From: Halalkalicoccus sp. CG83
GTDB taxonomy: Archaea; Halobacteriota; Halobacteria; Halobacteriales; Halalkalicoccaceae
NCBI RefSeq assembly: GCF_037081715.1
Contig: NZ_JAZDDH010000004.1
Location: forward strand, 1-64,000
Length of the DNA stretch: 64,000 nt
Direction of reading: 5' to 3'
A model generated the notes under the pieces. It was not told the DNA's origin and searched no databases. It worked only from the letters and a program-made list of their open reading frames with translations. Position numbers and translations under genes: made by a program. This document shows positions 15,726-25,419 of this stretch, piece after piece. Each line of letters opens with the position of its first letter. The stretch's first letter is position 1.

Positions 15726-16991
15726 TCACCCGTCACCAACGGGGAAATCAAACGACATCTCGTACTGATTATTGGCAATCTCGAACCGACAGAACCCCCG
15801 ATCATCTTGCTCATGTCCTGGCGGGATTGGTCCCTGGGCGATCGGTGGGTTCGAACCACCACCTTCCGTTTTCGGATTTCCAGTAACCGGCGGATGAGAG
15901 AACTGATTTCCACGCACTACCACTCGATCCATCGGTACTCCACCGATCACGATCGCCGGCGTCTGCTCTCCTCCTTGGAAGTTCGCGAACTCCACGACGT
16001 GCGTTGAGGTGAACGTACACCGCAAGATCTCCATTGTTCCACCCGCCCGATACCGATAGTTCAGATCATCTCTGCTCGAGCTGCCCGATGTATTCTCATA
16101 GAGGCCGTGCTGGTCGACTTGAAAGAGACTGTTTGCCGGTCCGAACTCACACTCGACTAATGAGTAACTACAGTTGCCATAGCCGAAGCCAGCGACTGCG
16201 TGACGCGTTCCGTTGAAGTAGACCTGGTAGACTGTGGGATGGCCCGAAAACACTTCTACGCCGTAGCCAGCTGACGTGAGCCCACACTGGGTGATCGAGC
16301 AGTTGTTGATCTGTGGGCTCGCCTCCTTCTCCCGAAGGCCGACCGTCACACCCTGCGTTGGCCAGCCAAAGATATCCATGTTATCGATCTGCACCGGATC
16401 GCCTGTACATGAGATTCCCCGAGCGTGTTGGCTATCATAGAACGACTCGCGAGCGCTTGAGTCGCCCGACGGCATTGGAATGTAGCCTGAATACCATTCG
16501 TTTTCGTAGACGTTCGACGTCGGTCCCCGATGGCGAAACCCTGTCAATCGGGAATTTGCCCGGCAGTCGAACACGCCGTCCGCCTCACTCCCTCCGAGAT
16601 ATGCCGTCGAGTTCTTGCCCTGCGTATCCGAGTAGACGATCGCTCCCAGATTATTCTTCGTGCGGTTTGAGGCGATCACCGCGTTCTCGACGACGGCGTC
16701 TCGCCCTGTCATGTCGATTGCCGCGTCCCCCGGCAGCCAGATCACTACTGGACTCTGCTCGCTCGCTTCGTCGAGCGCTGTGAGCAGTTCGTCGGCCGAG
16801 CGTGCCGTGTGCGTCGCGTCGGCCTCCGTTACAGCCGGTTCGTCGTACGCGAAGCCACTCCCTGTCGTCCCGGTTGCGATCCCACCACCACGCCCTCCAC
16901 CGCCGTTGTACTCGACGGTGCAGCCTGCGAGCCCGACGACCGTGGCCCCCGTGATCCCGGAGAGAAAACCGCGACGGGAGATTGCTGCCAT
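15726..16991 (-). CDS. Tat lipoprotein with right-handed beta-helix fold
   Basis: The 421-residue protein starts AAISRRGFLSG with twin arginines at 6-7 and a lipobox Cys24 (GLAGC), so it is exported by Tat and lipid-anchored outside the cell. A glycine-rich linker follows. From about residue 70 the chain shows repeating short strands typical of pectate-lyase-like beta helices: VVIWLPGDAAIDM, AVVENAVIASN, VQIDNMDIFGW, PQINNCSITQCG and VVVRGNQF. Such folds bind or cleave polysaccharides, but no catalytic set is evident. Its composition (many Asn, Gly, Tyr) matches secreted haloarchaeal proteins. Confidence 0.8.
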   Translation of the reverse strand: MAAISRRGFLSGITGATVVGLAGCTVEYNGGGGRGGGIATGTTGSGFAYDEPAVTEADATHTARSADELLTALDEASEQSPVVIWLPGDAAIDMTGRDAVVENAVIASNRTKNNLGAIVYSDTQGKNSTAYLGGSEADGVFDCRANSRLTGFRHRGPTSNVYENEWYSGYIPMPSGDSSARESFYDSQHARGISCTGDPVQIDNMDIFGWPTQGVTVGLREKEASPQINNCSITQCGLTSAGYGVEVFSGHPTVYQVYFNGTRHAVAGFGYGNCSYSLVECEFGPANSLFQVDQHGLYENTSGSSSRDDLNYRYRAGGTMEILRCTFTSTHVVEFANFQGGEQTPAIVIGGVPMDRVVVRGNQFSHPPVTGNPKTEGGGSNPPIAQGPIPPGHEQDDRGFCRFEIANNQYEMSFDFPVGDG

Positions 16992-17462
16992 TCTTGTTTC
17001 CTACAAGATGGGTCTGTATTATAGACCTTACGTACTGTACATATAACTCGACCAAAATAGAAGTACATCATATTCGTACGGCTTGAGGAAAACACGATTC
17101 TCCACGTCGTTCAACATGCGAATCTGACCAGGAGAATAACCAATCGATGACAGTGGAGACCGCCGCCACGCCACGCTACGCCACGCTACGCTCCTCGGTG
17201 GTTTCCTCGTCTCGACACCTGATGAGGTGTTGGATATATTATAGCTGGTGAGCTGTTCATCATACTACATTTATTGAGGTGGTGACCTGTTTCAACATGA
17301 CTGGGTGTTCCTCTTCCTGTGTACCCTGGATGTCTGGGTGTGGTGCCCGCACTGCGCGTCACCCCTGACAGGGTTCCTTACTTCGTCGGGATTTGAGACT
17401 GTACAGATACCCTTTTGAGAACTGTAGGCAAATTTAAAGGGACAATAGATCCATCATATTTC
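16992..17462. other. Intergenic region with short GCCACGCTAC repeats
   Basis: There is no gene. A direct repeat of GCCACGCTAC occurs at about 17171-17190. ACTGTAC appears at about 17034 and again at about 17399. The region separates the beta-helix gene from the HTH gene that faces the secretion-like operon. Confidence 0.45.
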
Positions 17463-17990
17463 ATGGCCGTCACTGTCGACTCTACAGACGGACTTGAGAC
17501 AGACCTCCATCACAATGCCGTTAATGTCCTCCTCGCCATCTACGACCAGGAGGACAAGACAGCGACCACCACGGAGATCAGGCACGTCACAGGGATCTCG
17601 AGCGCCAATATTTCGGGCGGCCACGCTCAGAAACTCGAGGAGAGAGGGCTGATCGAAAAGACAGGTTCCGTCGAAACCGAGGCCCCAATCGCGACGAACG
17701 AGTACGTGGTAACTCCTCGAGGATTAAAGGAATCAAAGCGTCTTTTAAAACAGACGCCCGCAGAGATTCCGATGTCTGAGGGCAAGAAACTGGCTCTCCT
17801 GAACTTTCTCGAGGAGCACCGCGAAGAAATAAAGGAGTTCTCCGCACAGTCGGAGCAGACATCCTCGATCGACGAGCAGCAGTTGGACGATCTCGCCGAC
17901 CAGGTCGAGGAGAACACGGAGAAGTTAGACGACCACGCCTCAGCGTTCGAGCGTGTCTTCAACATCCTAGACAAGAAGGTCCTGAGCTGA
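17463..17990 (+). CDS. Winged-helix regulator with C-terminal coiled coil
   Basis: The 175-residue protein has an N-terminal wHTH (LHHNAVNVLLAIYDQEDKTA, then TTEIRHVTGISSANISGGHA, then QKLEERGLIEKTG) and a wing ending in NEYVVTPRG. The C-terminal third is helical (EQQLDDLADQVEENTEKLDD), probably for dimerisation. I chose the ATG at 17463; a TTG lies 48 bases upstream. It ends 13 bases from the end of the secretion-like operon, converging on it, and is a candidate regulator of transfer genes. That role is inferred from position only. Confidence 0.75.
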   Translation: MAVTVDSTDGLETDLHHNAVNVLLAIYDQEDKTATTTEIRHVTGISSANISGGHAQKLEERGLIEKTGSVETEAPIATNEYVVTPRGLKESKRLLKQTPAEIPMSEGKKLALLNFLEEHREEIKEFSAQSEQTSSIDEQQLDDLADQVEENTEKLDDHASAFERVFNILDKKVLS

Positions 17991-18003
17991 TCTTTTCACG
18001 CCG

Positions 18004-20841
18004 TCAGTCGTCGAGCTTCGCCTCCAGCTCCGCAAACATCGCATCCATCGAGTCCACGGCCTCCTCCTCTGCCTCGTCCTCTATCTCGGGCTCCGGTACC
18101 GTCTCTGGCTCCGTCTCGATCTCATCTTGGTCCCGAATCGGTCCCTCACCACTTACGGCCAGTAGGTCTCCTGTATTCTCAAGGTCAGCGATGTCGCTAA
18201 TCTCATCGAACGGGATTTCCTCGTCATGGTGGATGATCGAGAGGTCGCTCGCTCGGGAGGTCCCCTCAGGAACGATCACGACAGCCCAGTGCTCTCGTGA
18301 GAGATCCGGATCGGGGACGAGTTCGGTCGGACACCCACAGTTGACGTAGTTCTCGCGGTCGGAATCGTCCGTGTCGAAGTCAGACTCTCGAGCAGGGTAC
18401 TTCTCGATCGCGGCCTTGGACTCGATTTCCTCGCGAGTTGCGAAGCGGGCGTACTGCGTACCATCAGTGTCCTCGAGGTGCCAGTGGCAGCCGTCGTCGG
18501 GATCAGGATCGTACCACCACACGGTCTTGCCGCCCTTGGGACGGAGCATGGGCTCGCCGTCGATTTTGACAGTGCCGAGACTGTACGACCGGCGCCGACC
18601 GTTCTCATCGACCTTACGGCAGTACATCGGGTCGGTGAGCGTATCGTAGACGTTCCAGGCAGTCTCGGGTCGGGCTGCGTAGAGACAGCGCTCTCCGTCT
18701 TCGATGGCGTCGTGAAGGTGCCGGAGTGTCTGTCCGGGCCCGGAGTCGCCTGTCGAGTCTTCAAGCTCCACACGGACGTTCTTGCCGCCAGAGAGGGCTG
18801 CGAGTTCGGGATGCTCTTCGATGAATCGCTCTTCAGCCTGTCGTGCGTCCTGGGCGGTGACGATGTCGGCGTTGACAGCCTGGGTGAAGACGCGCTCGAT
18901 CGAGGCGAAGCCGTCGGCAGAGCGACCCTTGGTGTTCTGGACGACCTCGGCGTCGAAACCCACGTCGGTGAGGGCGTCGTAGAGTTCCTTGATCGCTTTC
19001 CGGTGGTCGCCCTTGCCGTCATTGGCACTTCCGCTGATTTTCTTGAACAGCGTGGTGCCACGCGAGGTGGTCCTGAGTTTCACGTCGCCGTCACGTTTCT
19101 CCCGCTCAACGAGATCGTCACCGACCATGTCGAGGACGCCCCAGACCTGGGATTCGTGACCAAGGGCTTCGCGTTCGACCCCCAAATTGTCGATAAGACG
19201 GTCTTGAATCTGATCGGCAGCGACAAAGCCGTCGTCGTCGCCGTTCTCGATCGCAACGTCGTGGACCGTCTTACAGGTCTGTCTTTCAATGTGGTCGAGA
19301 TCGAGTTCGGCGACGGCCATGGACTTGCGGTTTCCACTGTCGTCGAGGATCGCGTCAGCGCCTTCCAGTTGCCCCTCCCCGCTGTTGAGTAGCAGCTCGT
19401 CGACGAGCTGCTGGTCGGTCTTGTGCTCGTGGCCGGTCTTTCGGACGATTCGCTCGATGTGGTGATCGGCGTCTGCTTGCGTGATCGTCGGTGGAAACGG
19501 TGGGAGCGCATAGACGCGGTAGGGGTCCGGCGGACCAACAGAAGTCTTCATCCAGCAGTGGTATTCCTCCTCGTCACGCAACGTCTCCCAGTTAAGACCG
19601 AGGTTCTTCGCGACGACTTTACAGCTCTTCTCGGAGCCGACCGAGAGCGACATTACCGTGTCACACTGCGAGAATAACGCCTCGACGACCTCGTCCGGTA
19701 GTTGATCGGGATACTGGCAACAGAGGAACAGACAGAGTCGCGAGGTCCGGGCCTTCGAGAGCATCGTTGGAAGTGCGGAGTCCTCGTGGGCTAGCAGATC
19801 GGCCTCGTCCATGAGCAAGTGAAAGTTCGACGGCCCAGACCCACGGGAGCTTTTATCGCCGTCACGGTCGCGTGCGGCCGCCCACGTCCGCCTGAGGATG
19901 GCGGTCCCGATCATTTCTTTGATCTCCTCGGACTCTTTGTTCATTCGGACGATCAGGATCTTGTCCTCGTCCATCAACTCTGTGAGGTTGATCGTATCTC
20001 CTCGGTGGGAGAACACACGTCGGGCGATGGGGTTCTCGACCCAGTTCTTGAAGCGCCGACGGATGGCGTCGAGATCGTCATCATCGTACTCGGCGATCTT
20101 GTCCGCGAACATCGCGAGGAAGATGTAGCCGGATTGGTTGACGATGTGTTTGTACCGCTCGCGGTTCTCCTTATCTGCGAGAATGAAGTAGAGGTCGATC
20201 AAGGTGAAGTCAGCCTCGTGGCGGGCTGCAAAGCGGATGATGTTCGACGCAATGGCGTCCATGAGCGGGCCCCAGTAGTCGCTCGCGCCAAGCATCTTCA
20301 CGAGGTCCTCGAGGATGTTCTCGACGATCAAGTCAAACTCCGGATGGTCGGGCGAGACACCAGGATCAAGGAAGTTGAAGCCGGTCTGTGCAGATCGCGT
20401 CCCTGAGGGTTCGAGCCATACGACGTCGTCCTTCCGGTAGTCGGGAAGGATGGAGTAGAATCGCTTGGCATCATCGCCTTTAGGTTCGATATAGATCATG
20501 CCGTCGCCGGATTCGGCGATCGTCCGGCCAGCGTTCATCATGAGGTTTGACTTTCCGTAGCCAGTGCTCCCGAAGAGGACGGTGTGCTGGCAAAGGTCCG
20601 ACTGTTCAATCGAGGCGTGGCCGCCGCGACGGGTGCCGACGCCGACGGCGATGGGGCTCTCGGGATCGGCCCGTGGCGCCCGCATCATCTGGCGGGCGAG
20701 ATAGCCAGCGAACACCTGCTCGTTGCCATGTTCGTCGGGACCGTGGGCTCGGAGATTCTCATTGCCCTCGACGGCCTCGGTCGACTCTTCGGTCCAGATG
20801 TAGCGCCCGTCGTCGGGGCTCAGGGGTTGAGCAGCACTCAT
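18004..20841 (-). CDS. virD4: VirD4/TraD-like coupling ATPase
   Basis: The 945-residue AAA+ ATPase has Walker A at 91-98 (GSTGYGKS) and Walker B at about 341-348 (HLLMDEAD), followed by a Gln-rich sensor (LFLCCQYPDQLPDEVVEALF). The order and the region around KGDDAKRFYSILPDY fit VirD4/TraG/HerA-type ATPases that bring DNA or protein to a type IV secretion channel. No N-terminal transmembrane segments are visible, unlike classic VirD4. The two small membrane proteins upstream may anchor it. The C-terminal 500 residues contain a winged-helix-like portion and an acidic tail (EPETVPEPEIEDEAEEE). It is the last gene of a seven- to eight-gene operon. Confidence 0.85.
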   Translation of the reverse strand: MSAAQPLSPDDGRYIWTEESTEAVEGNENLRAHGPDEHGNEQVFAGYLARQMMRAPRADPESPIAVGVGTRRGGHASIEQSDLCQHTVLFGSTGYGKSNLMMNAGRTIAESGDGMIYIEPKGDDAKRFYSILPDYRKDDVVWLEPSGTRSAQTGFNFLDPGVSPDHPEFDLIVENILEDLVKMLGASDYWGPLMDAIASNIIRFAARHEADFTLIDLYFILADKENRERYKHIVNQSGYIFLAMFADKIAEYDDDDLDAIRRRFKNWVENPIARRVFSHRGDTINLTELMDEDKILIVRMNKESEEIKEMIGTAILRRTWAAARDRDGDKSSRGSGPSNFHLLMDEADLLAHEDSALPTMLSKARTSRLCLFLCCQYPDQLPDEVVEALFSQCDTVMSLSVGSEKSCKVVAKNLGLNWETLRDEEEYHCWMKTSVGPPDPYRVYALPPFPPTITQADADHHIERIVRKTGHEHKTDQQLVDELLLNSGEGQLEGADAILDDSGNRKSMAVAELDLDHIERQTCKTVHDVAIENGDDDGFVAADQIQDRLIDNLGVEREALGHESQVWGVLDMVGDDLVEREKRDGDVKLRTTSRGTTLFKKISGSANDGKGDHRKAIKELYDALTDVGFDAEVVQNTKGRSADGFASIERVFTQAVNADIVTAQDARQAEERFIEEHPELAALSGGKNVRVELEDSTGDSGPGQTLRHLHDAIEDGERCLYAARPETAWNVYDTLTDPMYCRKVDENGRRRSYSLGTVKIDGEPMLRPKGGKTVWWYDPDPDDGCHWHLEDTDGTQYARFATREEIESKAAIEKYPARESDFDTDDSDRENYVNCGCPTELVPDPDLSREHWAVVIVPEGTSRASDLSIIHHDEEIPFDEISDIADLENTGDLLAVSGEGPIRDQDEIETEPETVPEPEIEDEAEEEAVDSMDAMFAELEAKLDD

Positions 20842-21942
20842 CTATGATCCGGCCTCCTGCTGGTTCGCGTCGTCGCTATCCAAGTCGAGGTCGGCACCGA
20901 AGGTGTGGCTCTCTCGGGGGACGCCGGGACCGGACTCTCGAGTCGCCCACTTCACGTCGGGGACCTCGATGTCGGCATTGGGGATGTGGAAGAGGCCTTC
21001 CCACTCGCGGATGGTCATGGCGTTCTTCGTGCCGTGCAGCATCCGTGCAACCGGCGAGCGCTTGCGGACGCGCCGACGAACCAAGTCCTCTGCCTCGTTG
21101 ACGATCGCAGTGTGCTTGAGGTGCTGTGGCCGGAGTTTCTGCTTGTTCGCGTAGTCGTACTTTGAGTAAGACTCGGCAGCCTTCGTGAGGACGGACTGGA
21201 CGTCGTCCTTGTCGGGGCCGATCACCATGAGTCGGATCGTGGTTCGGAAGGTCTCGTCGGAAACCTGATCCTGCATATCTTTCGCGAGCTGCTCGTTGAG
21301 GTCGGACTGCACGACCTTCGTATCTGCCTGCCGAAGTCCAATCTCGAGGGAGCCTTGTTTGGTTGAGTCGGCGATCGCATCACCGCCAGCGCCGAGCTTA
21401 CCGCGCTTGTACCACTTGCTCGAGATAGGTTTCCCACAGCCCTGAACGATCAGGCGAACCTCTTTCTCGTTGACGAACTTCGGGAGCACCGACGAATAGG
21501 GGTCGCCGTTGAGTGGGTCACCTTTCGACCCACGGTAGGAAAGGGGATGAATTGCATCCAATTGGAGGGTGAGCCGGCAGACGGACACGAACTCGCCGAC
21601 CTTCGCGTCGGGGAGTGGGTCGTGGTAGGTCTCCATCCGGCTGTTGGCGTACTTGGAGTTAACGAGTGAGTGGATGTCCGAGAGGTCCTCGCCGTCGGCG
21701 GCGGTGATCTGGACGGTCAACTGGTCGCGAAACCACCACTCGAACGAGAAGGTGCCACCCTTCCGGCCGGTCCCGAGAGTGTCGTGGATGTCCTCAAGGA
21801 AGTCTTCGCCGCGCTCCATGCCCTTCGTGTCGACGTAGGGACGGATCTCGAGGCGACTCGGGTGCTCGGTCTCGTGGTAGAGGCGGTCGATTCGATCCTC
21901 GGTGAGTTCGATAGGCTTGCCGCCAGTTGAGAGGAGCCTCAT
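20842..21942 (-). CDS. Conserved operon protein, soluble component of the secretion-like machine
   Basis: The 366-residue soluble protein has no P-loop. Recognisable stretches are LSTGGKPIELTEDRIDRLYH at the N-terminus, GTFSFEWWFRDQLTVQITA, and TIRLMVIGPDKDDVQSVLTK. The last resembles the N-terminal non-ATPase domain that often precedes HerA/VirD4 ATPases in archaeal and Gram-positive transfer systems. Here it is a separate gene directly upstream: its stop and the next ATG are adjacent. It is probably the detached N-terminal half of the coupling protein; that is inference. It overlaps the preceding gene by 4 bases. Confidence 0.6.
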   Translation of the reverse strand: MRLLSTGGKPIELTEDRIDRLYHETEHPSRLEIRPYVDTKGMERGEDFLEDIHDTLGTGRKGGTFSFEWWFRDQLTVQITAADGEDLSDIHSLVNSKYANSRMETYHDPLPDAKVGEFVSVCRLTLQLDAIHPLSYRGSKGDPLNGDPYSSVLPKFVNEKEVRLIVQGCGKPISSKWYKRGKLGAGGDAIADSTKQGSLEIGLRQADTKVVQSDLNEQLAKDMQDQVSDETFRTTIRLMVIGPDKDDVQSVLTKAAESYSKYDYANKQKLRPQHLKHTAIVNEAEDLVRRRVRKRSPVARMLHGTKNAMTIREWEGLFHIPNADIEVPDVKWATRESGPGVPRESHTFGADLDLDSDDANQQEAGS

Positions 21943-22451
21943 TCGCCATCACCTCGCTCAGTGTATCGCCCCTCAATACCTGTGGTGCAGTCGGGCTGGC
22001 TATCACCGGTGTTTCCCATTGGCTCGGCATGCCAGAATTTTGCCAGAGCCACGATGCCAAAGAAGGCCATCATCACGCCAATCACAAAATCAATCGGGAG
22101 AAGAGGGGCAGTAGCGATTCCAGTTATGATCTCAATGGGCGAGATCCCCTCCGAAAGCCAGAGGACAATCCAGCCGACAACCGGAAGCAGCCCGAGGAGC
22201 CCCAACACCAACCCACCGCAGAACAGTGCCCGGCGGGATGCTGTCCGCCGAGATAAGTCCATCCAACTATCAATCCCCAGCCACGTTGCTAGGCCAGTGC
22301 CAATGCCAACGGTGACCACCAGACCGAGAAGGATCTCGGCCGACCAACCAAGCGGGGTGAGGCTCATGTCGAGATACATATAGGACAGGTAGGGGGCCGC
22401 GACAATCGCCTCAAAGATCGTCCCCTCCGAGAACGGATCATTTGGTCTCAT
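21939..22451 (-). CDS. Small polytopic membrane protein of the secretion-like operon
   Basis: The 170-residue protein has about four membrane segments: around 20-40, LLGLVVTVGIGTGLATWLG, LFCGGLVLGLLGLLPVVGWI and FVIGVMMAFFGIVALAKFW. It overlaps both neighbours by 4 bases (ATGA), so it is co-translated with them. No family is recognised. The position between a soluble VirD4-associated protein and another membrane protein suggests a role in anchoring or channel building. Confidence 0.7.
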   Translation of the reverse strand: MRPNDPFSEGTIFEAIVAAPYLSYMYLDMSLTPLGWSAEILLGLVVTVGIGTGLATWLGIDSWMDLSRRTASRRALFCGGLVLGLLGLLPVVGWIVLWLSEGISPIEIITGIATAPLLPIDFVIGVMMAFFGIVALAKFWHAEPMGNTGDSQPDCTTGIEGRYTERGDGE

Positions 22452-23470
22452 TCGTCATCACCGCCGTAGTACAGGAGCTTCCAGTTCTGTCCGAGGTCGT
22501 GCCACTTCCGCGCGAAGAGGTACGCACTGATTACGATCACGGGGGTGAGCGCGCCGAGCATACTGTTTCCGAGGAGCAGCGTGAGCCCAACGACGGTACT
22601 TAGTCGCAACAGGAACAGCTCGCGGTCGTAGCGCGGGATCCAGTTCACTCGCTGGATGCAGCGGTCGGCCCGGACGGCGGGCTCGAGGTTCGTGAACGCG
22701 AAGACGACACTCGCAACGTAGGTGGCGAGGCCGAGGGCCGACACGGTCACGGTCGACGCGAGTGCGATCCCTGCGGTCCCGAGGAGCATCCCACCACCGG
22801 TGAACGCGAGGACGGACCACGGACCACCAGTGATGTCGTGTTCGTCGACGGTCGTCCCGCGGTAGTCGTTCTTCTCGCAGTCGTAAAGGTGGAGCCAGTA
22901 GCCACCGATGAGACCGGAGAGAACGAGTCCGCCGATGAGGGTGACGTTCGTGGATGCGAGGATGGTTCGGAGCGATCCGAGGCCGGACGTGAGAACGGTC
23001 ATGATGGTCGTGAGTGCGGTAGCGGTCAGCAGTAGCGCGATACCAGCGGCGGCTCGGCGGAGGAACAGCGTCCTCACGGGGCCTCGTGAGACCCAATGGA
23101 TTAGCTCATCGAGGCGGGAGTTGATCTGTCGGTTCCGGCGGCGTTCCAGCACCTTCTCCTTCCAGTTCGGATCGTTTGCACGACAGTTGCGACAGACGAG
23201 GGCGTGGCTCTCGGGCGAGAAGTCGATGTCCGAGAGGTCGCAGATGATCCACTCGCCGAGGCTGTGGCCGTCCACGACAGTCCCGCAGCATTCGCACATC
23301 GAACTTGCGTTGCCAATGGGTATCGAGAACGTTTCCTCGAAACCGTAGCCGGGCGGGGTGGCCGTTACTTCCAACTCTCTGGCCTCGATCCTCGAGCCCG
23401 AGTCTGACTCCTTGGACCTATCTGGGGTCGTCACGTTGCCATTTGTTTCAGGGGCCGGAGTATTACGCAT
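22448..23470 (-). CDS. Membrane protein with N-terminal zinc-ribbon-like region
   Basis: The protein has about 340 residues. The N-terminal 110 residues are soluble and carry paired cysteines (MCECCGTVV and ALVCRNCRAN) spaced like a zinc ribbon. Six or so membrane segments follow, including AAAGIALLLTATALTTIMTV, TLIGGLVLSGLIGGYWL and VGLTLLLGNSMLGALTPVIV. An earlier ATG at 23485 exists, but a GGAGGTG Shine-Dalgarno site sits six bases before the ATG at 23470, which I prefer. The start overlaps the end of the VirB4 gene. The function is unknown; it is a probable inner component of the machine. Confidence 0.7.
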   Translation of the reverse strand: MRNTPAPETNGNVTTPDRSKESDSGSRIEARELEVTATPPGYGFEETFSIPIGNASSMCECCGTVVDGHSLGEWIICDLSDIDFSPESHALVCRNCRANDPNWKEKVLERRRNRQINSRLDELIHWVSRGPVRTLFLRRAAAGIALLLTATALTTIMTVLTSGLGSLRTILASTNVTLIGGLVLSGLIGGYWLHLYDCEKNDYRGTTVDEHDITGGPWSVLAFTGGGMLLGTAGIALASTVTVSALGLATYVASVVFAFTNLEPAVRADRCIQRVNWIPRYDRELFLLRLSTVVGLTLLLGNSMLGALTPVIVISAYLFARKWHDLGQNWKLLYYGGDDE

Positions 23471-25418
23471 TGGCGACACCTCCATTATTATCGTCAGCCT
23501 CGTCGCTCCCGAGTTTCAGTAGCTCCATCGGCAGTGGCGTGACCTTCACGGGGTAGGTGCCATGGTCGTCGATGTCAGCGAGGACGTGCGAGTAGCCTCG
23601 CTCGGGTGTCCCTTTGTTCATCTTCCGGGCGAACGCACACTCGTTCTCCGTGAGCCCGAGTTTCTTGCCGTGGGGCTCGTGGTAGAGGCCCGGCTCCTTG
23701 TGGATGAATTTGTGCGACGTGAGGTTCGCCAGCGTCTCGGCCTTCGGGTGGACGAAGAAGTCCTGGGCTTGCTGGCTAATCATGTGCAGCGAGATGTCGA
23801 AGTGCCGGGAATGGCGAATGATCTTCTCGAGCCAGTCCAGACTGTTCGGGGTTTCGAACAGCCGGTGGATCTCGTCGATGCAGATCACCATTCGTTTCTC
23901 CGACGATTTGGCACGTTGGTAGATCACGTTGAACGGGGCCTGCAGGCGGAGTGCCTTCTCCCGGTCCGAGCCACCCTGCTGCACGTCGATCAACGTCGAC
24001 TTACCCGAGAGATCGACGTTCGAGCGCTTGCCCATGTTGGCGAAGTTCCCACCCCTGAACGAGTCCATCGCCATGTGAAGGTCTGCCGCAGCGGTCTCCC
24101 ACTTCCCGGCATCGCGAACCTCCGAGGCACGGTCGTCCTGCGAGAAGTCATACGTGCCATCGGGCGTGCGGGCGAAGAAGTCCTCGGCATCGTCGGCGAT
24201 GTGGCCCAGCGACTCACGAAGGTCGAGCGGTGCCGGGCTCGTCTTGGAGTGAGTCGTCGGATCCTCGTTGATCCCCATCCGGTAAGCAGTCTTGCGGATC
24301 CCCTTTTGGAGAACCGTCCACTCGTCGCGCGTGAGGCCATCGCCACTGCCGGCCTGCGAGAAGAACGTCTCGAACCAGCCCAGCGTCGTCGAGGCCCAGT
24401 GACCGAACGGGTCGAGACCCTGCTCTTTGACGACATGAATCGGCGTCGGCTGGATCTCCATCGGGTTGACGGCGTTCTCGCCGCCGAGCGGGAGGCGCTT
24501 TGCGCCCGTCTCATGAGCCAGCTTATCGAGCCCACCGACCGGATCGATCATTACAAGGATCGTGTCGGGGTCCTGGGCGAGGCGGCGCAGGAGCATCATC
24601 ATCGTCCCGAAGGACTTGCCCGATCCGAGGTCACCGATCGTGAGCGCGTTGTAGCCACCCTCTCGGTTCCAGCGGTCGTAGGCGAATGGTTCGTCCGTGA
24701 CGGCATGGTAGCCCAACAGCACACCTTTCGGTTCGTAGAGCGTGCTCGCGGAGAAGGGGAACATCGCACCGACAGCGTCCCCGAGCATCTTCCCACTCGC
24801 GCCGTCGAGCATGTCCTTCGCGACCGGGGACGTACTCGTGAGCGCGTCGTCGCTCTGGTAGTCGATCGTCCGCGTCACTACGTCGTTCTTCGCGAGTTCG
24901 TCGATGATCGAGCGGGCCTCGTTGGTGACGGTCTCTCGTGAGTCGCCACGGATCCGAATGTAGACGCCGACGTCCCAGAGCTTTTGCGAGCCCGATTTGA
25001 GTTCGTCACGGATGAACTGGTGCTCGGCGATCTCCTGTTTGGTGAGGCCGATGTCCGGGTCCTCCTGCTTTTGCTGCTGTCGGAGTTTCACCTTGAGCTT
25101 CTGGATCGACCGGTCGATCTTCTGGACCATCTGCTTGGTGTCGGCCGGGTTGAAGTGGATCACTGGCTCGATGGCTGTGTTCGGGTGCGTGTTGACCAAG
25201 TCAATGATCCCCGGATCGATCTTCGAGGGCATCGAGGTGATGCACAGGTGTTTGATCCAGTCTTCGCCGGATCGGCACGCGCCGAGTTCGTAGGCCACTG
25301 AGGACGGGCCGACGGCCCGGGCTTGCTGTTCACGAGTCTCGTCGACGGACCCGATGTCTGCACTCGTGCCGAATTGATCTGACACCTTTTCTTTCAGGTG
25401 TGTGAGTTTACTACTCAT
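23463..25418 (-). CDS. virB4: VirB4/TraC-like secretion ATPase
   Basis: The 651-residue ATPase has Walker A at 262-269 (GDLGSGKS), Walker B at about 510-516 (MVICIDE) followed by HRLFE, and a Gln-containing sensor region (MISQQAQDF). The N-terminal 250 residues hold the VirB4/TraC-type domain (HFNPADTKQMVQKIDRSIQK). VirB4 ATPases power pilus biogenesis and substrate transfer and are the most conserved markers of conjugation systems. It follows the bitopic protein gene by one base, and its end overlaps the next gene. This is the strongest single piece of evidence that the operon is a type IV secretion or conjugation apparatus. Confidence 0.9.
   Translation of the reverse strand: MSSKLTHLKEKVSDQFGTSADIGSVDETREQQARAVGPSSVAYELGACRSGEDWIKHLCITSMPSKIDPGIIDLVNTHPNTAIEPVIHFNPADTKQMVQKIDRSIQKLKVKLRQQQKQEDPDIGLTKQEIAEHQFIRDELKSGSQKLWDVGVYIRIRGDSRETVTNEARSIIDELAKNDVVTRTIDYQSDDALTSTSPVAKDMLDGASGKMLGDAVGAMFPFSASTLYEPKGVLLGYHAVTDEPFAYDRWNREGGYNALTIGDLGSGKSFGTMMMLLRRLAQDPDTILVMIDPVGGLDKLAHETGAKRLPLGGENAVNPMEIQPTPIHVVKEQGLDPFGHWASTTLGWFETFFSQAGSGDGLTRDEWTVLQKGIRKTAYRMGINEDPTTHSKTSPAPLDLRESLGHIADDAEDFFARTPDGTYDFSQDDRASEVRDAGKWETAAADLHMAMDSFRGGNFANMGKRSNVDLSGKSTLIDVQQGGSDREKALRLQAPFNVIYQRAKSSEKRMVICIDEIHRLFETPNSLDWLEKIIRHSRHFDISLHMISQQAQDFFVHPKAETLANLTSHKFIHKEPGLYHEPHGKKLGLTENECAFARKMNKGTPERGYSHVLADIDDHGTYPVKVTPLPMELLKLGSDEADDNNGGVANA
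23477..23483 (-). promoter_or_regulatory. Shine-Dalgarno site deciding the start at 23470
   Basis: On the minus strand GGAGGTG precedes the ATG at 23470 by six bases. It lies inside the last codons of the upstream VirB4-like gene and indicates translational re-initiation. It makes the nearer ATG, rather than that at 23485, the likely start. Confidence 0.6.
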
Positions 25419-25419
25419 G

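Noticed and set aside
17160-17215. GCCACGCTAC direct repeats considered as a CRISPR or iteron array
   Set aside because: Only two full units occur and there are no regular spacers. It is too short to call.
18478-19392. Plus-strand 304-codon frame over the VirD4 gene
   Set aside because: Antisense of an ATPase gene, with no start-region features and no homology-like pattern.
23562-24941. Plus-strand 459-codon frame over the VirB4 gene
   Set aside because: It is Arg-, Val- and Leu-rich and without a domain, while the minus-strand frame has Walker motifs. It is a GC-rich antisense shadow.
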